Shown here piece after piece: positions 14,401 to 25,300 of a stretch of DNA of 64,000 nt (position 1 is the first letter of the stretch; each line of letters opens with the position of its first letter). Source of the DNA: Nipponacmea schrenckii (Eukaryota > Mollusca > Gastropoda > Lottiidae); contig CM060199.1 of NCBI GenBank assembly GCA_030562195.1, forward strand, positions 32,694,338 to 32,758,337. Reading direction: 5' to 3'. The position numbers and the translations under genes are program-made. A model generated the notes under the pieces. It made no database searches and was not told the origin of the DNA. It worked only from the letters and a program-made list of their open reading frames with translations.

Positions 14401-14756
14401 AGTATATAGCCTTTTTTTTTAATGGTGGTCATATGTGTATAAAAGATAAACATGGTAATAATATCCAACCTTATAAATTTATCAATACAATTTCTCTCAG
14501 AATAATATATGTTTCATGTCTCTATAATAATTATATATTCACATTATACAGAATATAATCAAATTACCTTATTAAAGACAGCTTTATAGATTAAATACTT
14601 CTGTTCTTCATCAATTTGATCGCCTAACTTAGTCATTTCTCTTTCAACAAAATTATTTATCTCAGCTAGAAATAATCTGTCACCTCCATTACTTATAATG
14701 GGAGGTAATACAGCAAAGGGGGATGTAGAAACTGATGAACGACTAGCAGACTCCAT
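8499..14756 (-). CDS. CLHC1: Clathrin heavy chain linker domain-containing protein 1
   Basis: Eight coding exons: 14756-14568, 14215-14028, 13003-12858, 11903-11571, 10850-10632, 10168-9991, 9599-9214 and 8701-8499. They join in frame to 613 residues; the human protein is slightly under 600. The N-terminus carries the family motif LPPIISN. Residues of about 63-285 are charged, Lys/Glu-rich and probably coiled-coil. Residues of about 333-359 match the clathrin heavy-chain linker, with the core NSPKGILRT. The C-terminal third is helical and contains a Cys cluster (HCSCKIPCQCGC). An in-frame TTG-initiated extension upstream is not credible, so the ATG at 14756 is chosen. CLHC1 is poorly characterised; vertebrate expression is testis-biased and the linker suggests a trafficking or scaffold role. 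Identity rests on the linker motif plus exon-by-exon collinearity. Introns hold a SINE fragment, a hairpin element and a dispersed repeat. Confidence 0.9.
9712..9825 (+). mobile_element. SINE 3'-body fragment in CLHC1 intron 6
   Basis: A stretch at about 9760-9800 (core GTTGCTATCCTGGCAAATTT) closely matches the body of the SINE at 35.5-35.8 kb (core GTTGCTGTCCTGGCCAAATT). Both continue into a CATCATTGCAC-like or AATCATTGCAC segment. No tRNA-like head with a B box is seen here, so this copy is probably 5'-truncated or diverged. Confidence 0.55.
12537..12680. mobile_element. 144-bp hairpin miniature element in CLHC1 intron 3
   Basis: Two imperfect inverted arms of about 60 bp flank a loop of roughly 13 bp. 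The outer ends read TTAACTTGTGCTT on the left and AAGCACAAGTTTAA on the right; the inner ends read AGATTAAATATT and AATATTTAATCT. The size and full-length dyad are typical of foldback miniature inverted-repeat transposons. No coding capacity. Confidence 0.75.
13230..13612 (-). repeat. Dispersed 'gggcaataactc' repeat, minus orientation
   Basis: The segment contains internal near-repeats ending in CAAGGGCAATAACTCAAT and AACAGAAGCAATAACTCAAT, and ends with a GGATGGACATGGGATATACC segment. The reverse complements of these motifs recur at 27.3-27.7, 35.1-35.5 and 36.3-36.4 kb. It is a non-coding interspersed family with an internally periodic structure. Its autonomous class cannot be determined here. 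Confidence 0.6.
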
Positions 14757-14783
14757 TATGTACCTGTTTTCTTTAAACAAACA

Positions 14784-15680
14784 TCTAAAAATAATCTAAA
14801 ATGAAAAATGAAATAAATATTATGAATGGCCTTGAGAATGTGCCAGAGACCAACTTCTCAAAAGCTCTATAAATGCATGAAGTTTGTATTTTATTAATTT
14901 ACTTTCCATGTCAAAACAATACAAAGTAAGTGGTGCCTTTTCCTATATAAGAAGGCCACTGATTTAGGGAAGGATTTATAAATACCTATCAGTCTAGGTC
15001 CAGACCTTAGGTTTTTGTAATTAATGGTAAAGCAGTGGCCAATTGAAGGGGTGGGCTTTCAGGCATGTGAAATGTCTTACTTTGAGATAAAATTAATCTT
15101 AATGCTCAAATTTATGTCAGGACATCTAAAAATCTTAAACTTTGTCAATAAGAGTATATCCATCAGTAAATAAACCTGCTGCCATAAATAACATAACAGA
15201 AACCTTATTTTACTCATATAATCTGATAAAGCCAACAAAAAAACTAAAAAAAAACTAAAAAAAACTAGCAATTATCCATCAAAATACATCTGATAATTGA
15301 AAAACAATTAACAAATTGATTAAATGATTAAGCATTTTTCCATAATTACTTAGTTTTGTGAGTTTTTACAGAGATTCTGTGACTTGTGACACGAGACCAG
15401 GTAGCCCAAATTTAATGATAGTGATGAATACACACATTCTAAGTCACAGTATCACATTAAATACTGGATACCTATAACTTGTATTTGGACTCTTTAGAAA
15501 TGTGTGACAGTCATCAGTTGTTAATATACTGAGTTACCGTTTTTTTTTTCTTTCCGGTCCTTCTAAAAGGACGCCATGTTGTAAACAAAAACCTGTCGTG
15601 GGGGAAGTGACGTTTTGCATAAGCTCAGGTGCGCCTTCTTACTCAAATAAAGTCAGACTTGTGGAACACATCCGACGTCC
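14784..15680 (-). promoter_or_regulatory. CLHC1: CLHC1 5' UTR intron and probable promoter
   Basis: A splice acceptor (TTTTTAG, exon resumes at 14784) precedes the CLHC1 start codon. A donor-like GTAACT lies at 15537, so a 5' UTR exon ending at 15538 is likely. Just upstream, 15545-15680 is GC-richer than its surroundings. On the minus strand it contains AACATGGCGT (15580-15571), which resembles a YY1 initiator-proximal box, and a GTGACGTT CRE-like site on the plus strand. The transcription start is inferred to lie around 15.58-15.65 kb. Confidence 0.45.
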
Positions 15681-16814
15681 ACAAGAAAAAAGCATCGTGA
15701 ATTGAAGAAAGTTTACAATTATCATTTGCATGTATACAATATGATTTTAAAGACTAGGCAATGCAACAAAAATGCACATTTAATTTTAAGATTTGGATCA
15801 TGAATGTAAATAGTCTTCATTAGTAGCCTACTAGTAATACACGGAATCGTTCAAAAGTTCCTCAAAATAGGAATTTAACACATGTTTTATCTTATTTATT
15901 TATCGAATTCTCAAGATTGAAAAATCACATTTATAGATAATTCTGGACACACACGTAAATTTGAAGGCTCAAATTACGACAGTGAACCATGGACACTATT
16001 ACTGGTTAGCGAAATAACCCGTTTAAGGAAGGATTTTGCCAACGCATAGCAAACACAGTTTGACCGGGGTTTCACTGCTGGTCACCCGAAATTTCTATGA
16101 TCTTTTCAAAGGGCACCTATAATCCATTCAACCTACCTGTGTACATTAGCCTTTACAATTGGTAGAAATACAGAAATATACATTAAAATTTTCTATTGTC
16201 AAGTTACCCAGTCAGATATATATATTTTGAAATGCCATATTCAAACCTGTAGTGCCTAAATCAATTGCAATACTTTCATTCAAAACGCGCTCAACAAAAG
16301 ATCCCGAAATTCCCATGGCTCATCTATACATTATCATAGATTTCGGTATAATTCGACCACAACTCTAGATATCTGTAGCGCCTGTCAACTTGGGATATTT
16401 TAGCTTAATCAAGGGCAATAACTCAAAATCAATTTATTGAAACTTTTCATGACTCCAACTCATCTGAGAACTCACCAATAAACATAATTAAGCCAATTTT
16501 CGCCAAGGTCCGATCAATACTGTAGTTTTCATAGTTTTAATGTTCACAAAGACAACCTAGTGACAACACGACGACATTTATGCTCTTCTGAGATTTTTTT
16601 CCAAAATTTAAAGACACATGCTGTTGATTAAATGTATAAATAATAAGGATAACTGGGCGCCTCGCCTCTCTTATATTCTCATTCTGCCTGCGGCCCAGTT
16701 ATGGCTAATTTTTGTGACCCTAACGGGCAGTCGTGATTCCTTTTTAAACTACGTTGATGGAAGATAAGACGGCCAATATACACAGCCTACCTGCTTAACT
16801 ATTATCTCCATTGG
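15681..16814. other. Repeat-derived spacer upstream of CLHC1
   Basis: No gene recognised. A fragment at about 16385-16470 contains CAAGGGCAATAACTCAAA, a piece of the dispersed family described at 13.2 kb. From about 16.65 kb the sequence becomes GC-rich and probably derives from older repeats. Confidence 0.4.
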
Positions 16815-18169
16815 AGCGTAGCGTGACCATTTTGACTGGGGGGGTGTAACGTCTAAGTTTTACCGACGAACACGTGTAACGTCAAAGTTTTACCGACGAA
16901 CACGTGTTCTTCCCGGGGCAAAAATAACTTACTCGCACTTTTAAGTATATACATTATACACGAACGAAATCCATCGTTAAAGCAAATCCTAAACCTTAGA
17001 AAACCATATCAATCAGGGGTGTATCTAGAATATGGCTGAGAGGGGGGACTGAAAGGTGATTTTTCCAAGGCAAGCCCTGCAGGCCAAAGGCCTTCGTATT
17101 CGGCCCTTGCAGTGGCGGGGGGTTCGGGGGTCCTTCCCCGGAAAATTTTACATACTTGGAAACCCGGAGAATACATCTGACGCAATTTTGGAAGTCTTTT
17201 CCACTGGTCCAAATTATCAATTGTCCTTTTTCGACCTATTCTGCGTTTTACCGACATGGGGGGGGGGGGGGGGGGTTCGGCTGTTCTCCCCCTGAAAATT
17301 TTACAAACTAGGAAACCCGGAAAATACATCTGACGCGATTTTGGAAGTCGTTTCCACCGGTCAAAATTATCAATTTTCGTCGGACAACCATACGTTTTAT
17401 ATAGCCTTTTTCGACCTATTCTGCGGTTTACCGACAAGTTCAGTAAAAATCACTTTTTATGTAGACGAACAGTTTTCCGATAACATCATAACTGACACAC
17501 TTTCGCTCAGCCAATCGGTTTTACTGAAGGCTCTATTTCCCATCCATGACCGTCTATTATCGACCGATTCCGCGTTTTATCGACAAGTTTAGTAAAAATC
17601 ACTTTAATGTAGACGAACGGTTTACCGATAACATCTTAAGAGACACAAGGTTTTCACTTTTTCGGTTAACAAATCGGTTTTACCGACGGCTCCATCTATG
17701 ACCTTCTTCTATCGGCCAATTCCGCGTTTTACCGACAAATTCAAATAACGAAAAGCTTACCAATAAAAAGGGTATCGATTAACCGATCGGTTTTACCGAA
17801 GACTCCAGTCATAACCAACTTATACCGACCGATTCCGATAGTTTCAGTAAAAAAAAATACTTTTAATGTTGACAGTTTACTGATAAAATCATAACCAACA
17901 CAAGGTTTTTACTTTTTAGGTTAATTGGTTTTACCGACGGTCCCACCTTGCCGTCTTTTATCGACCGATCATAACCAACACAATGTTTTGACTTTTTAGG
18001 TTAATTAATCGGTTTAATCGATCGAGTCCGCGTTTTACCGACGGTTCCATCCATGACCCCCCTTTTTACCGACCGATTCCGCGTTTTACCGACGAGTTCA
18101 GTAAAACTGGGGGGGTGTGACGCCCCCCCACACCCCCCCGGTAGCTACGCCCCTGATTATCTCCATTGG
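16815..18169. mobile_element. 1.35-kb non-autonomous element rich in TTTTACCGAC motifs
   Basis: The insert is bracketed by direct repeats of ATTATCTCCATTGG (16801-16814 and 18156-18169). The right end, reversed, reads CAGGGGCGTAGCTACC then a G-rich run. A similar CAGGGGTGTATCTAGA occurs at 17014 and a related GAGCGTAGCGTGACC lies at the left edge, suggesting terminal inverted repeats and perhaps two nested copies. The interior holds many degenerate copies of TTTTACCGAC, ACCGATTCCGCG and GACGAAC. Poly-G runs create spurious proline- and glycine-rich ORFs. There is no transposase. The class is undetermined; the 14-bp direct repeat is unusually long for a cut-and-paste target duplication. Confidence 0.6.
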
Positions 18170-19369
18170 GGCTTCCCCCGAGATATCTTAGAATCCAACA
18201 GATCAAAAGCCGACGCCATTTAGAGGACATCCCTCTTCAACAGAACTAAAACACCAAAGGGCCTTCCTTGTCTAGTTACCGTAACGGACTGCTGAAATCT
18301 ACACAAGAAAGACACATCAGCTGCCCCACCCACACTTCCTCCTACTGAGACACTTCAGTCGGAACCCCGACTACCAAATTTTAATATAACTAGGGACCGA
18401 CCTGGATTCCCGTTATTTAAATTAAGAGCCCATGGGCGCTCCGTAGAACTACACTGGATCAATAGATTGAAAAGCTTCCAATCACATGGGATCAATGACA
18501 ATCTAAACTTGGACACCCCAACTTGTATCTTTGTTTATAAATGTATAATTCTTAAAGTAGAAAAGAATATCTGTCCAGAAACCACGGGTGCGCGGGTTTC
18601 AATGAATCTGAATTGAAATTCTGATTATGTAGCAGGTCATAAGTTGAAAAACGGTTTGTACTCTACAACATTAAAAAAATGTTATTGATGTTTGCCTTAA
18701 TATATGTGTCAGAATTTACCAGATCATAATATCTATTTTCAAAAATGCTTTAAAGGAGCATCCCGGGATTTGCACAAATCCTTAGGTTTCGCCCTAATAC
18801 TAACCTCAGGAAACTGGCACCGCCACTGGTATTCAAATTTCTTGCTCAATGACAGTTTGAGCGATTCTGAAATATTCACTGTTCAATGTTGTCTTGTTGT
18901 CAGTGTTATAAATCTGGATGAAATCCGAGAAAAAAAAAGTTTGAAAGGACAGTTGATTATGATGTTTTTATACCTCAAAGAGACCTTTAATAGAGCAGTG
19001 GGAAGCATTAATTAGACTTTATTTTAGCAAGCAATAACATTACTGCCGTCAGTCTCTTGATTATTAGAGCTGGAGATCGGATTCACCATCCACAAAATTA
19101 CTCTTTATTTCAGGATGACCTACATGCTTCATCTGGACATTACATCAAAGAAATGGTTGGACTGTTATAATGAAACACACTTCTTCACTAGATTACTAGG
19201 AACTTGGTGTGGACAATAGCTGTTTCTCATGTCCTATTGCAATATCACCAATATGCATAATCCAAATGACAAATCTGATATAAAGAAACCATTTATTTAT
19301 TTACAATTATCACAGTAACATATAAATAGTTATTCATATACATTAACATCCTTATATTAAGTTTATATC
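18170..19369. other. Spacer downstream of DRC5
   Basis: 18170-18500 is GC-richer and of unknown origin. A 103-codon plus-strand ORF (18704-19015) has no recognisable family and no supporting splice context, and I do not call it a gene. AATAAA on the minus strand at 19297-19292 is the likely DRC5 polyadenylation signal. Confidence 0.4.
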
Positions 19370-21425
19370 TTAAGCATGAGTTATTCTCGGTTTATATCTA
19401 TGAGCAGCTTGTGGTTCAGCTATCTTCTTCTGGGGTGGTGCTTTTAGCTCAATCTCCTTAATTCTAGCTTCTCTTTCAGCTTCTTGATTCCTGTGTAAGA
19501 TTTGATTAATGCAGTATTCTGATTCTTGACCACATTCTGTTAGTCTCAAATCCATGGAAGTTATAGTTGTGTTTTCTTCCATGCCTTCTTGTAGCTGTTT
19601 ACCTCCATCCTGAAACAACAAATATATCTATCATCAGTATTAATTATATACAATTGAAACAGCTGAGGACTTTCAGTCAGAATCAACTGAAGTACGGAGC
19701 AATTGCTATAAATAATACCGGACCACGACCAAAAGATCTTTAGGATCTGAAGCCTACAAGAAGAAAATGGTCAATACAGGAATTCCAAGTGAAGTACCAA
19801 ATATGACCATCTGTGCAAGAAAGGCACAAAAGACTAGCTCAAAGTTGTTTGTGAATTTTTGTACAGACTACATTTTCAAGCTTATTCTTGAAACAATTAT
19901 TGTTCAAACCAAATGATACTTACAGGTCCTAATCTATTACAAGACAGGTCTATGGATAGTAAGGTCATATTCTGCATGACCACTTGAGACAGTATTGCTG
20001 CTGTAGGTTCAGCCATATCATTACTTCCCAAATTAATTTCTTTTAATGTAGAATTCTTTAACATGGAACGGCAAATAGCTTGACCACCTTCATCACCAAG
20101 TCTGTTAAGACGGAGGTTCAAATATTGGACAGTGTTATTTTTGGTTAAAGCATGAGCTATAGCTTGAGCTCCTGCAGCTCTAATCTGGTTATCACAAAGA
20201 TTCAGTTTGATCAATTTGCTGTGATTATTGACAAACTTTCCAATAGCTCGAGCACCACGATCACCAATCAGATTATGAGATAAATCAAGTTCAATTAATC
20301 CAGGATGATCTAAAATATGGCTGATCAACACTCGAACTTTATCATCATCAACTTTACTTCTATGTAGTTTAAAAACTTGAAGATTTTTGTGAGCTGCCAC
20401 ACTCTGGGCCAACTGTAAACAGTCTCTTGCTGTAAACTGAAATAATTGCCATTCAAAATTCATTCCACAGTCTTTTACACCATAAGTTAAACTCAAATGT
20501 TCTAAATTGGGAAGTACTTTGAGCAAACCACCAAAATTAAAATGATCACATTCTGGTTCATCTCCTGCGTCACTACCAGCATCAGAGGCATCGTCAAAAT
20601 CAGGTCCTTTAGGTGCTTCACGTACTGGAGGTAATAATTGTTTTATTTCTACCCTTTTAACATAATTAGCAGATAAAGCAAGAGTTTCATTAAGATGTTC
20701 AGGGTCGGTGGTTTCAGGCACAAAGTGTTCAATTATTTCTTGAAGATTTTTTTCAAAATACATTCTTTTCCAATTCCCACCAAAATATGCAACATCACAG
20801 ATCTCCCAGCGTGCCTTACAACATCTTTTCCAGTAACCTTCATCATCAACCAAATTAGCTGTAACTTTCAGTGGAAGACTATTGGAAATTTTTTCCAGTA
20901 CTTTGTCTTGATGTTTACCCAATAAATCATTTAATATTTTTGAATTATCTGAAATTGACAAAACCAGAAAAAGATGAATTATATGACCCTCAATAAGTAT
21001 CGTTATTATGTACATAGATAACAGTTGCTAGAAAGGGATATATAAAAAGGAAACTGCTCAAAATCTAGAGTAAAAACTTGGAAAGTCATAAATAAAATTA
21101 AAAACTTACTTTCAAAGTTGTCTACAATGTGTTTTAATACTAGTTCTGTAAGAAGAGGAACTGTGGCTAATGACCATTCTGGATCTTCAGCAATAATACG
21201 TCTCATGTTTCTCCAATCTGCTGCTGGGTTATCTTTAGCTGATGTGATAGGAGATGGAATGAAATCTCTGCCTTTTTTACTACCCATACTTTTACCACTC
21301 TTCAATGAATGAGCAGACCCTGATCTAGACTGTGGCTTAGATCCTCCAGGACTTTTTGTTGATGCTGCTACTGGTGCTTCAGATCCATCTTGTTCTTTCA
21401 TATCGGTCAGTGGTGGTTCAGCCAT
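19370..21425 (-). CDS. TCTE1: Dynein regulatory complex subunit 5 (TCTE1)
   Basis: Three coding exons (21425-21110, 20948-19924, 19609-19370) give 526 residues; human TCTE1/DRC5 is 501. After a disordered Ser/Lys-rich head, the family signature RRIIAEDPEWSLATVPLLTE is near residue 75. An acidic segment (DDASDAGSDAGDEPE) lies at about 224-238. Leucine-rich repeats of the LxxLxLxxN type run from about residue 245 to 480, including SKVDDDKVR and HNLIGDRGARAIG. DRC5 is a subunit of the nexin-dynein regulatory complex on axonemal doublet microtubules and is needed for sperm motility in mice. A 5' UTR intron is likely (donor at 21903, acceptor before 21447). The gene is divergent from RPAP1 and has an RFX-like X-box near its inferred start. 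Confidence 0.96.
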
Positions 21426-22372
21426 CTTTTATAATTTTAAATAGTTCCTAATAAAAAAAATTAGAAAAGTGTAAAGTTCTGTTATACTGTACCCGTTCCT
21501 CCTATTGAATGGTAACTTGTTGCCTTTCAACCACCCTGTACTAGATGATTAGGCCTAGGCTTATGTCAAGTTTGTAAATCTACTCTTGTGAATAGACATC
21601 TCATTTCCTGATTGCAATAAACGCCAATTTATTTAAGAGTCAATAATGAATCCAAACTTATATTTTTATAATAAACTCGAAAATTCTATTCTACTTTTGG
21701 TTCTAGAACCTAATCCAGCCAGGCCAAGTAGGAAATAAACACTTGATTGAGTGTCTAATAGGCCTACCTATAATGAGTATGAATTGATGAGGTTTCCTAA
21801 TCTGCAAAATATCCAATTGCAAAAGCAATTTTTCTTACATATTCTTACAATTATTCTTACACTAAAAAATCGATAAAGTTTAGATAATATATTTAAACAT
21901 TACCTTTTACCGAAAACTATTCTTCAGAATACAGCCTCACTGGATGTAAACGTCGCTATGGAAATACGGGGGAAACGGAAATGTAATGGGCATGTGCGCG
22001 AGCATATTACTGACAGAAACGTACCCAATGTATCAATCTTATGAAGGCTAAAACGTAATTAACTACGTTGACATAAATGTCGTCTGCGATATTTATAGAC
22101 ATCATTGATTGAAATGATATAACCGATCTCCACTGATTATATTAAGAAATATTTACAAGTACTGGTGTAATGTCTGTTTATGATTCCGCTATGTACAAAG
22201 TTTGTACTTCCTGGTCAAAACAAAATGTCTGCGCCCATGACAGAACTTACTCCATAAAAAAAACGAACAAATAATACAAAAATAAATGCAACGTCAACCT
22301 GTCATATTTTAGCAATTCTAATCCTGAATTGGAAGGGTCATATCTATTTCATTTTAGCTACTGAGTGACAAA
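21426..22372. promoter_or_regulatory. DRC5/RPAP1 divergent intergenic region
   Basis: This is about 950 bp between the two start codons. The DRC5 side holds its 5' UTR intron (21448-21903). A CpG-containing patch at 21.9-22.0 kb is the likely DRC5 start region. The RPAP1 start probably lies between about 22.2 and 22.35 kb. No TATA box is obvious. A shared bidirectional promoter is possible but not shown. Confidence 0.4.
21952..21965. promoter_or_regulatory. Candidate RFX X-box for DRC5
   Basis: GTCGCTATGGAAAT resembles the ciliary X-box (GTNRCC, short spacer, RGYAAC; for example GTTGCCATGGAAAC). The left half differs by a final T for C and the right half ends in T for C. It lies about 50 bp upstream of the inferred end of the DRC5 5' UTR exon. 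RFX factors drive many axonemal genes, so the position fits, but the match is imperfect. Confidence 0.4.
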
Positions 22373-25300
22373 ATGTCTCTGAGAACTAACAGGCCTGGTC
22401 GCGGAGAATCAGAAGATGATCTGTTGAAATTTCAAGAAGAATATTTGAAGAAATCACAGGAACCTTCTGTACCATCCGCTGCTTGTGTTTATAATGTTGA
22501 AGGGAAAGAATCTGTCATAAAAGGGAAAAGAAAATCTGAAACTGTCAGTTCGTATAAACAATCTGATGAGATTACTTATGATTGTAAGGCACTACGCAAT
22601 TGTTATTTCTGTTTTTTTTTTTTTTTTTAAATATTTATGATAGCTTTAGTCTGTTTAAAGGGATTGAAAATTTGTCATCAAACACTAATTTTTTTGTGGA
22701 TTTGCAGGAAACACATTGGCTGATTGAATATTGTAATGGTGCAAATAGATGTCATTGCTAAACTTAAATTATTTAGAAAACCTTACAATCCCTTTTAAGT
22801 ATGTTAAATAAAATTAAATAGCATTCACAGTTAGACTACTGAAGTGTCATAATCTCATAGAATGGAAATTATTCATGAAATGAAATAATAACACAAATAT
22901 ATACTTATTATATGTTTTGTAATCATAGAGTCATCAATTATTATTGGTACCTGTACCATGTGAGATAGTCAAATTTATGTTTTGTAATTCAAATTGTTTA
23001 ACCAAATGTAATTCTGTCATTTTTTATTTATAGCTACAAGATCTAAATTAAGAACATTTGAAACAACAAAACCTAAGTCTAAGTATAGAAGTGAAAGTCA
23101 ACCATTGTATGAAGTTCCACTTAAAGGTGATCAAGATTTATTGAATGGTATGTAGATGATACTGATCTCAGCTTAATGAAAGTACTTTACATTTATGGAA
23201 ACGTTCTTGTAGCTTGTTGAAAAGGTTTTCTGTAAGTTTTGAATGAGAATATAAGTCATTGGTTATTTTTAAAATATACCAGGTATGTTCATGTTTCAGA
23301 AAAAGGGGCCCCTTTGTCAGCATTTCTTACTCAAATTGTGGTAAGTAATTTTTTGGTTTTTCAAATGAAAATGACAAACTTAAGTTTAATGTGTGCTATT
23401 TTTTATATTAAACATCTTCAATTCATTTTGTATAATTTATTGTTTGCTCTTGTCTTTTATTATAAAACCATTTCAAATTGTTTACAAATTAACATTTAAC
23501 CCAATGCATGGAATAACTTTTTTTTATAGGAAAGAGACACAAGAAATGTGAATGTTGGTCTACCACAGCAGTCAGTCAGTCCTTTTCCTGCTGTTTCTAA
23601 AAGAGACACATCTTTAAAGGTATGTCAAAAACTCAGATATGTTAAAAGATTTACCAATATTTTTATGTAGTACACTTTACTTGCACATGATAAAAAGCTG
23701 CCTCTGCTATCTTGTACTGTTGAAGGAACAAACAATCATTCCTCATTCATTTATTCATAATGAGTATTTTATTCACATGAAATATGAAAGGATGAGGATA
23801 GAGGAGAATGAACCATCTGCAGAAAGTAATCTGGCGAAAAATATCTTCAGATTTTTAAAAAACAGTCAACCTTTCTGTATTATGCATGCAAGACAAATGA
23901 CAGATTAATTATTTTTAGATGTTATTGATTAATATAATTGTAGAAAGATGTTACCAGTAAAAAGAGAAGTATATTTGCTCAGCAGTTACAGAAGAATACT
24001 GATCAACTAGATATAGAGATGAAAGATATCAATAGACCCAGAAAAAAGACAGGTAAATATTAGTAGATAAGATCAATTCGAAACAGATTCATCTAATCTT
24101 GTAAATCTCATTAAAATGCATAGTCATATGCTTATAAGTTCAGACTTGATTGATTTCTATATTGCTTAAATATAATTATATATTGCAGGTTACTTATGTA
24201 GTGTCATGCATAGACTATGCATCTCTTCATATTTACACCCCTTTCCTGTATCATATAAGTCATATAAATTTCAGCCCGGCTTGGATTACTTGTTGTTTGT
24301 TAAAAACTATGAATTTTTTTTAATCTTATTGAAAAACACTATTTTTTTCACAAAGAAGGTTTATAATGTTTGGGACAAATCTTTTTAAACCCTCACTTTT
24401 ACAGGATTTCAACCATCACAAATCATACAGGGGTCAGGTCTGAGTGTATCATTTGCTGAAAAAGAACTGAAGCAGATTCATGAAGAAAATGCTGCTAAAT
24501 TAGCTGAAATGACAGAGGCTGATATATTAGAAGAACAGAAGAAACTAATGAGTAGTTTAGGTCTGATATTTTTCGAAACGTGATTTTGAAGACCTGTTTC
24601 TCTTGTTTTATCCTTTAATCCATACGATTACTAAAATGATGTCCCAAGTTAAATGGCATGCCTTTTTTGACAAAATAATTAAAATAGTGAGGCTCACATT
24701 TTGAAACTTGGTATTTCAATTTAAAAGTTTTATTTATAAATGTGTTTTTTTGTTTTTGCAGACCCAAAGTTGTTGACTTTTCTAAGAAAGAAAACTAAAG
24801 AACCAGAAATCCCGGTATCTCAAGACAATTTGAATGAAAAACATAAAGTAAGCTTTGACACACCCAAAGAAAAGAAATTTAATCAAGGTTAGTCTGTATT
24901 TTATTGCATTATAAGTAGTTTGAATTCTTGAATTAATAAAGATATAATTTATAAGCCATTATTTAGCTGTCAACTATCAGATGTGAACTTTTCTAAAGAG
25001 TGACTAATTCTAATTTTTTTTGTAAACCATATTTTATCCATAAGAAAAGGATTGGAGAACAGGCTTATGCCTATGAAACCTCCTCTCCTGTTGAATACTT
25101 ATATTTAGTCTGAGGTATATGAACGAATTGCATGAAAATCCCACAAAATATTCCATACTGTACTAATTATGTGACAGATCTATTAGACTGAATGTGGTGT
25201 AAGTAATTTATATATCTATCTATAGATGATTTACCAATAAAGACAGAAGAAGATTGGGTAGGAATGGATAATATAGAATATGATAAATTAGAATGGATGA

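Noticed and set aside
17009..17437. 142-codon ORF with proline and arginine runs
   Set aside because: It reads through poly-G/C tracts and repeated TTTTACCGAC motifs of a mobile element, so the repeats generate the open frame.
18704..19015. 103-codon plus-strand ORF
   Set aside because: No recognisable family or splice partners. The sequence around it looks like repeat debris.
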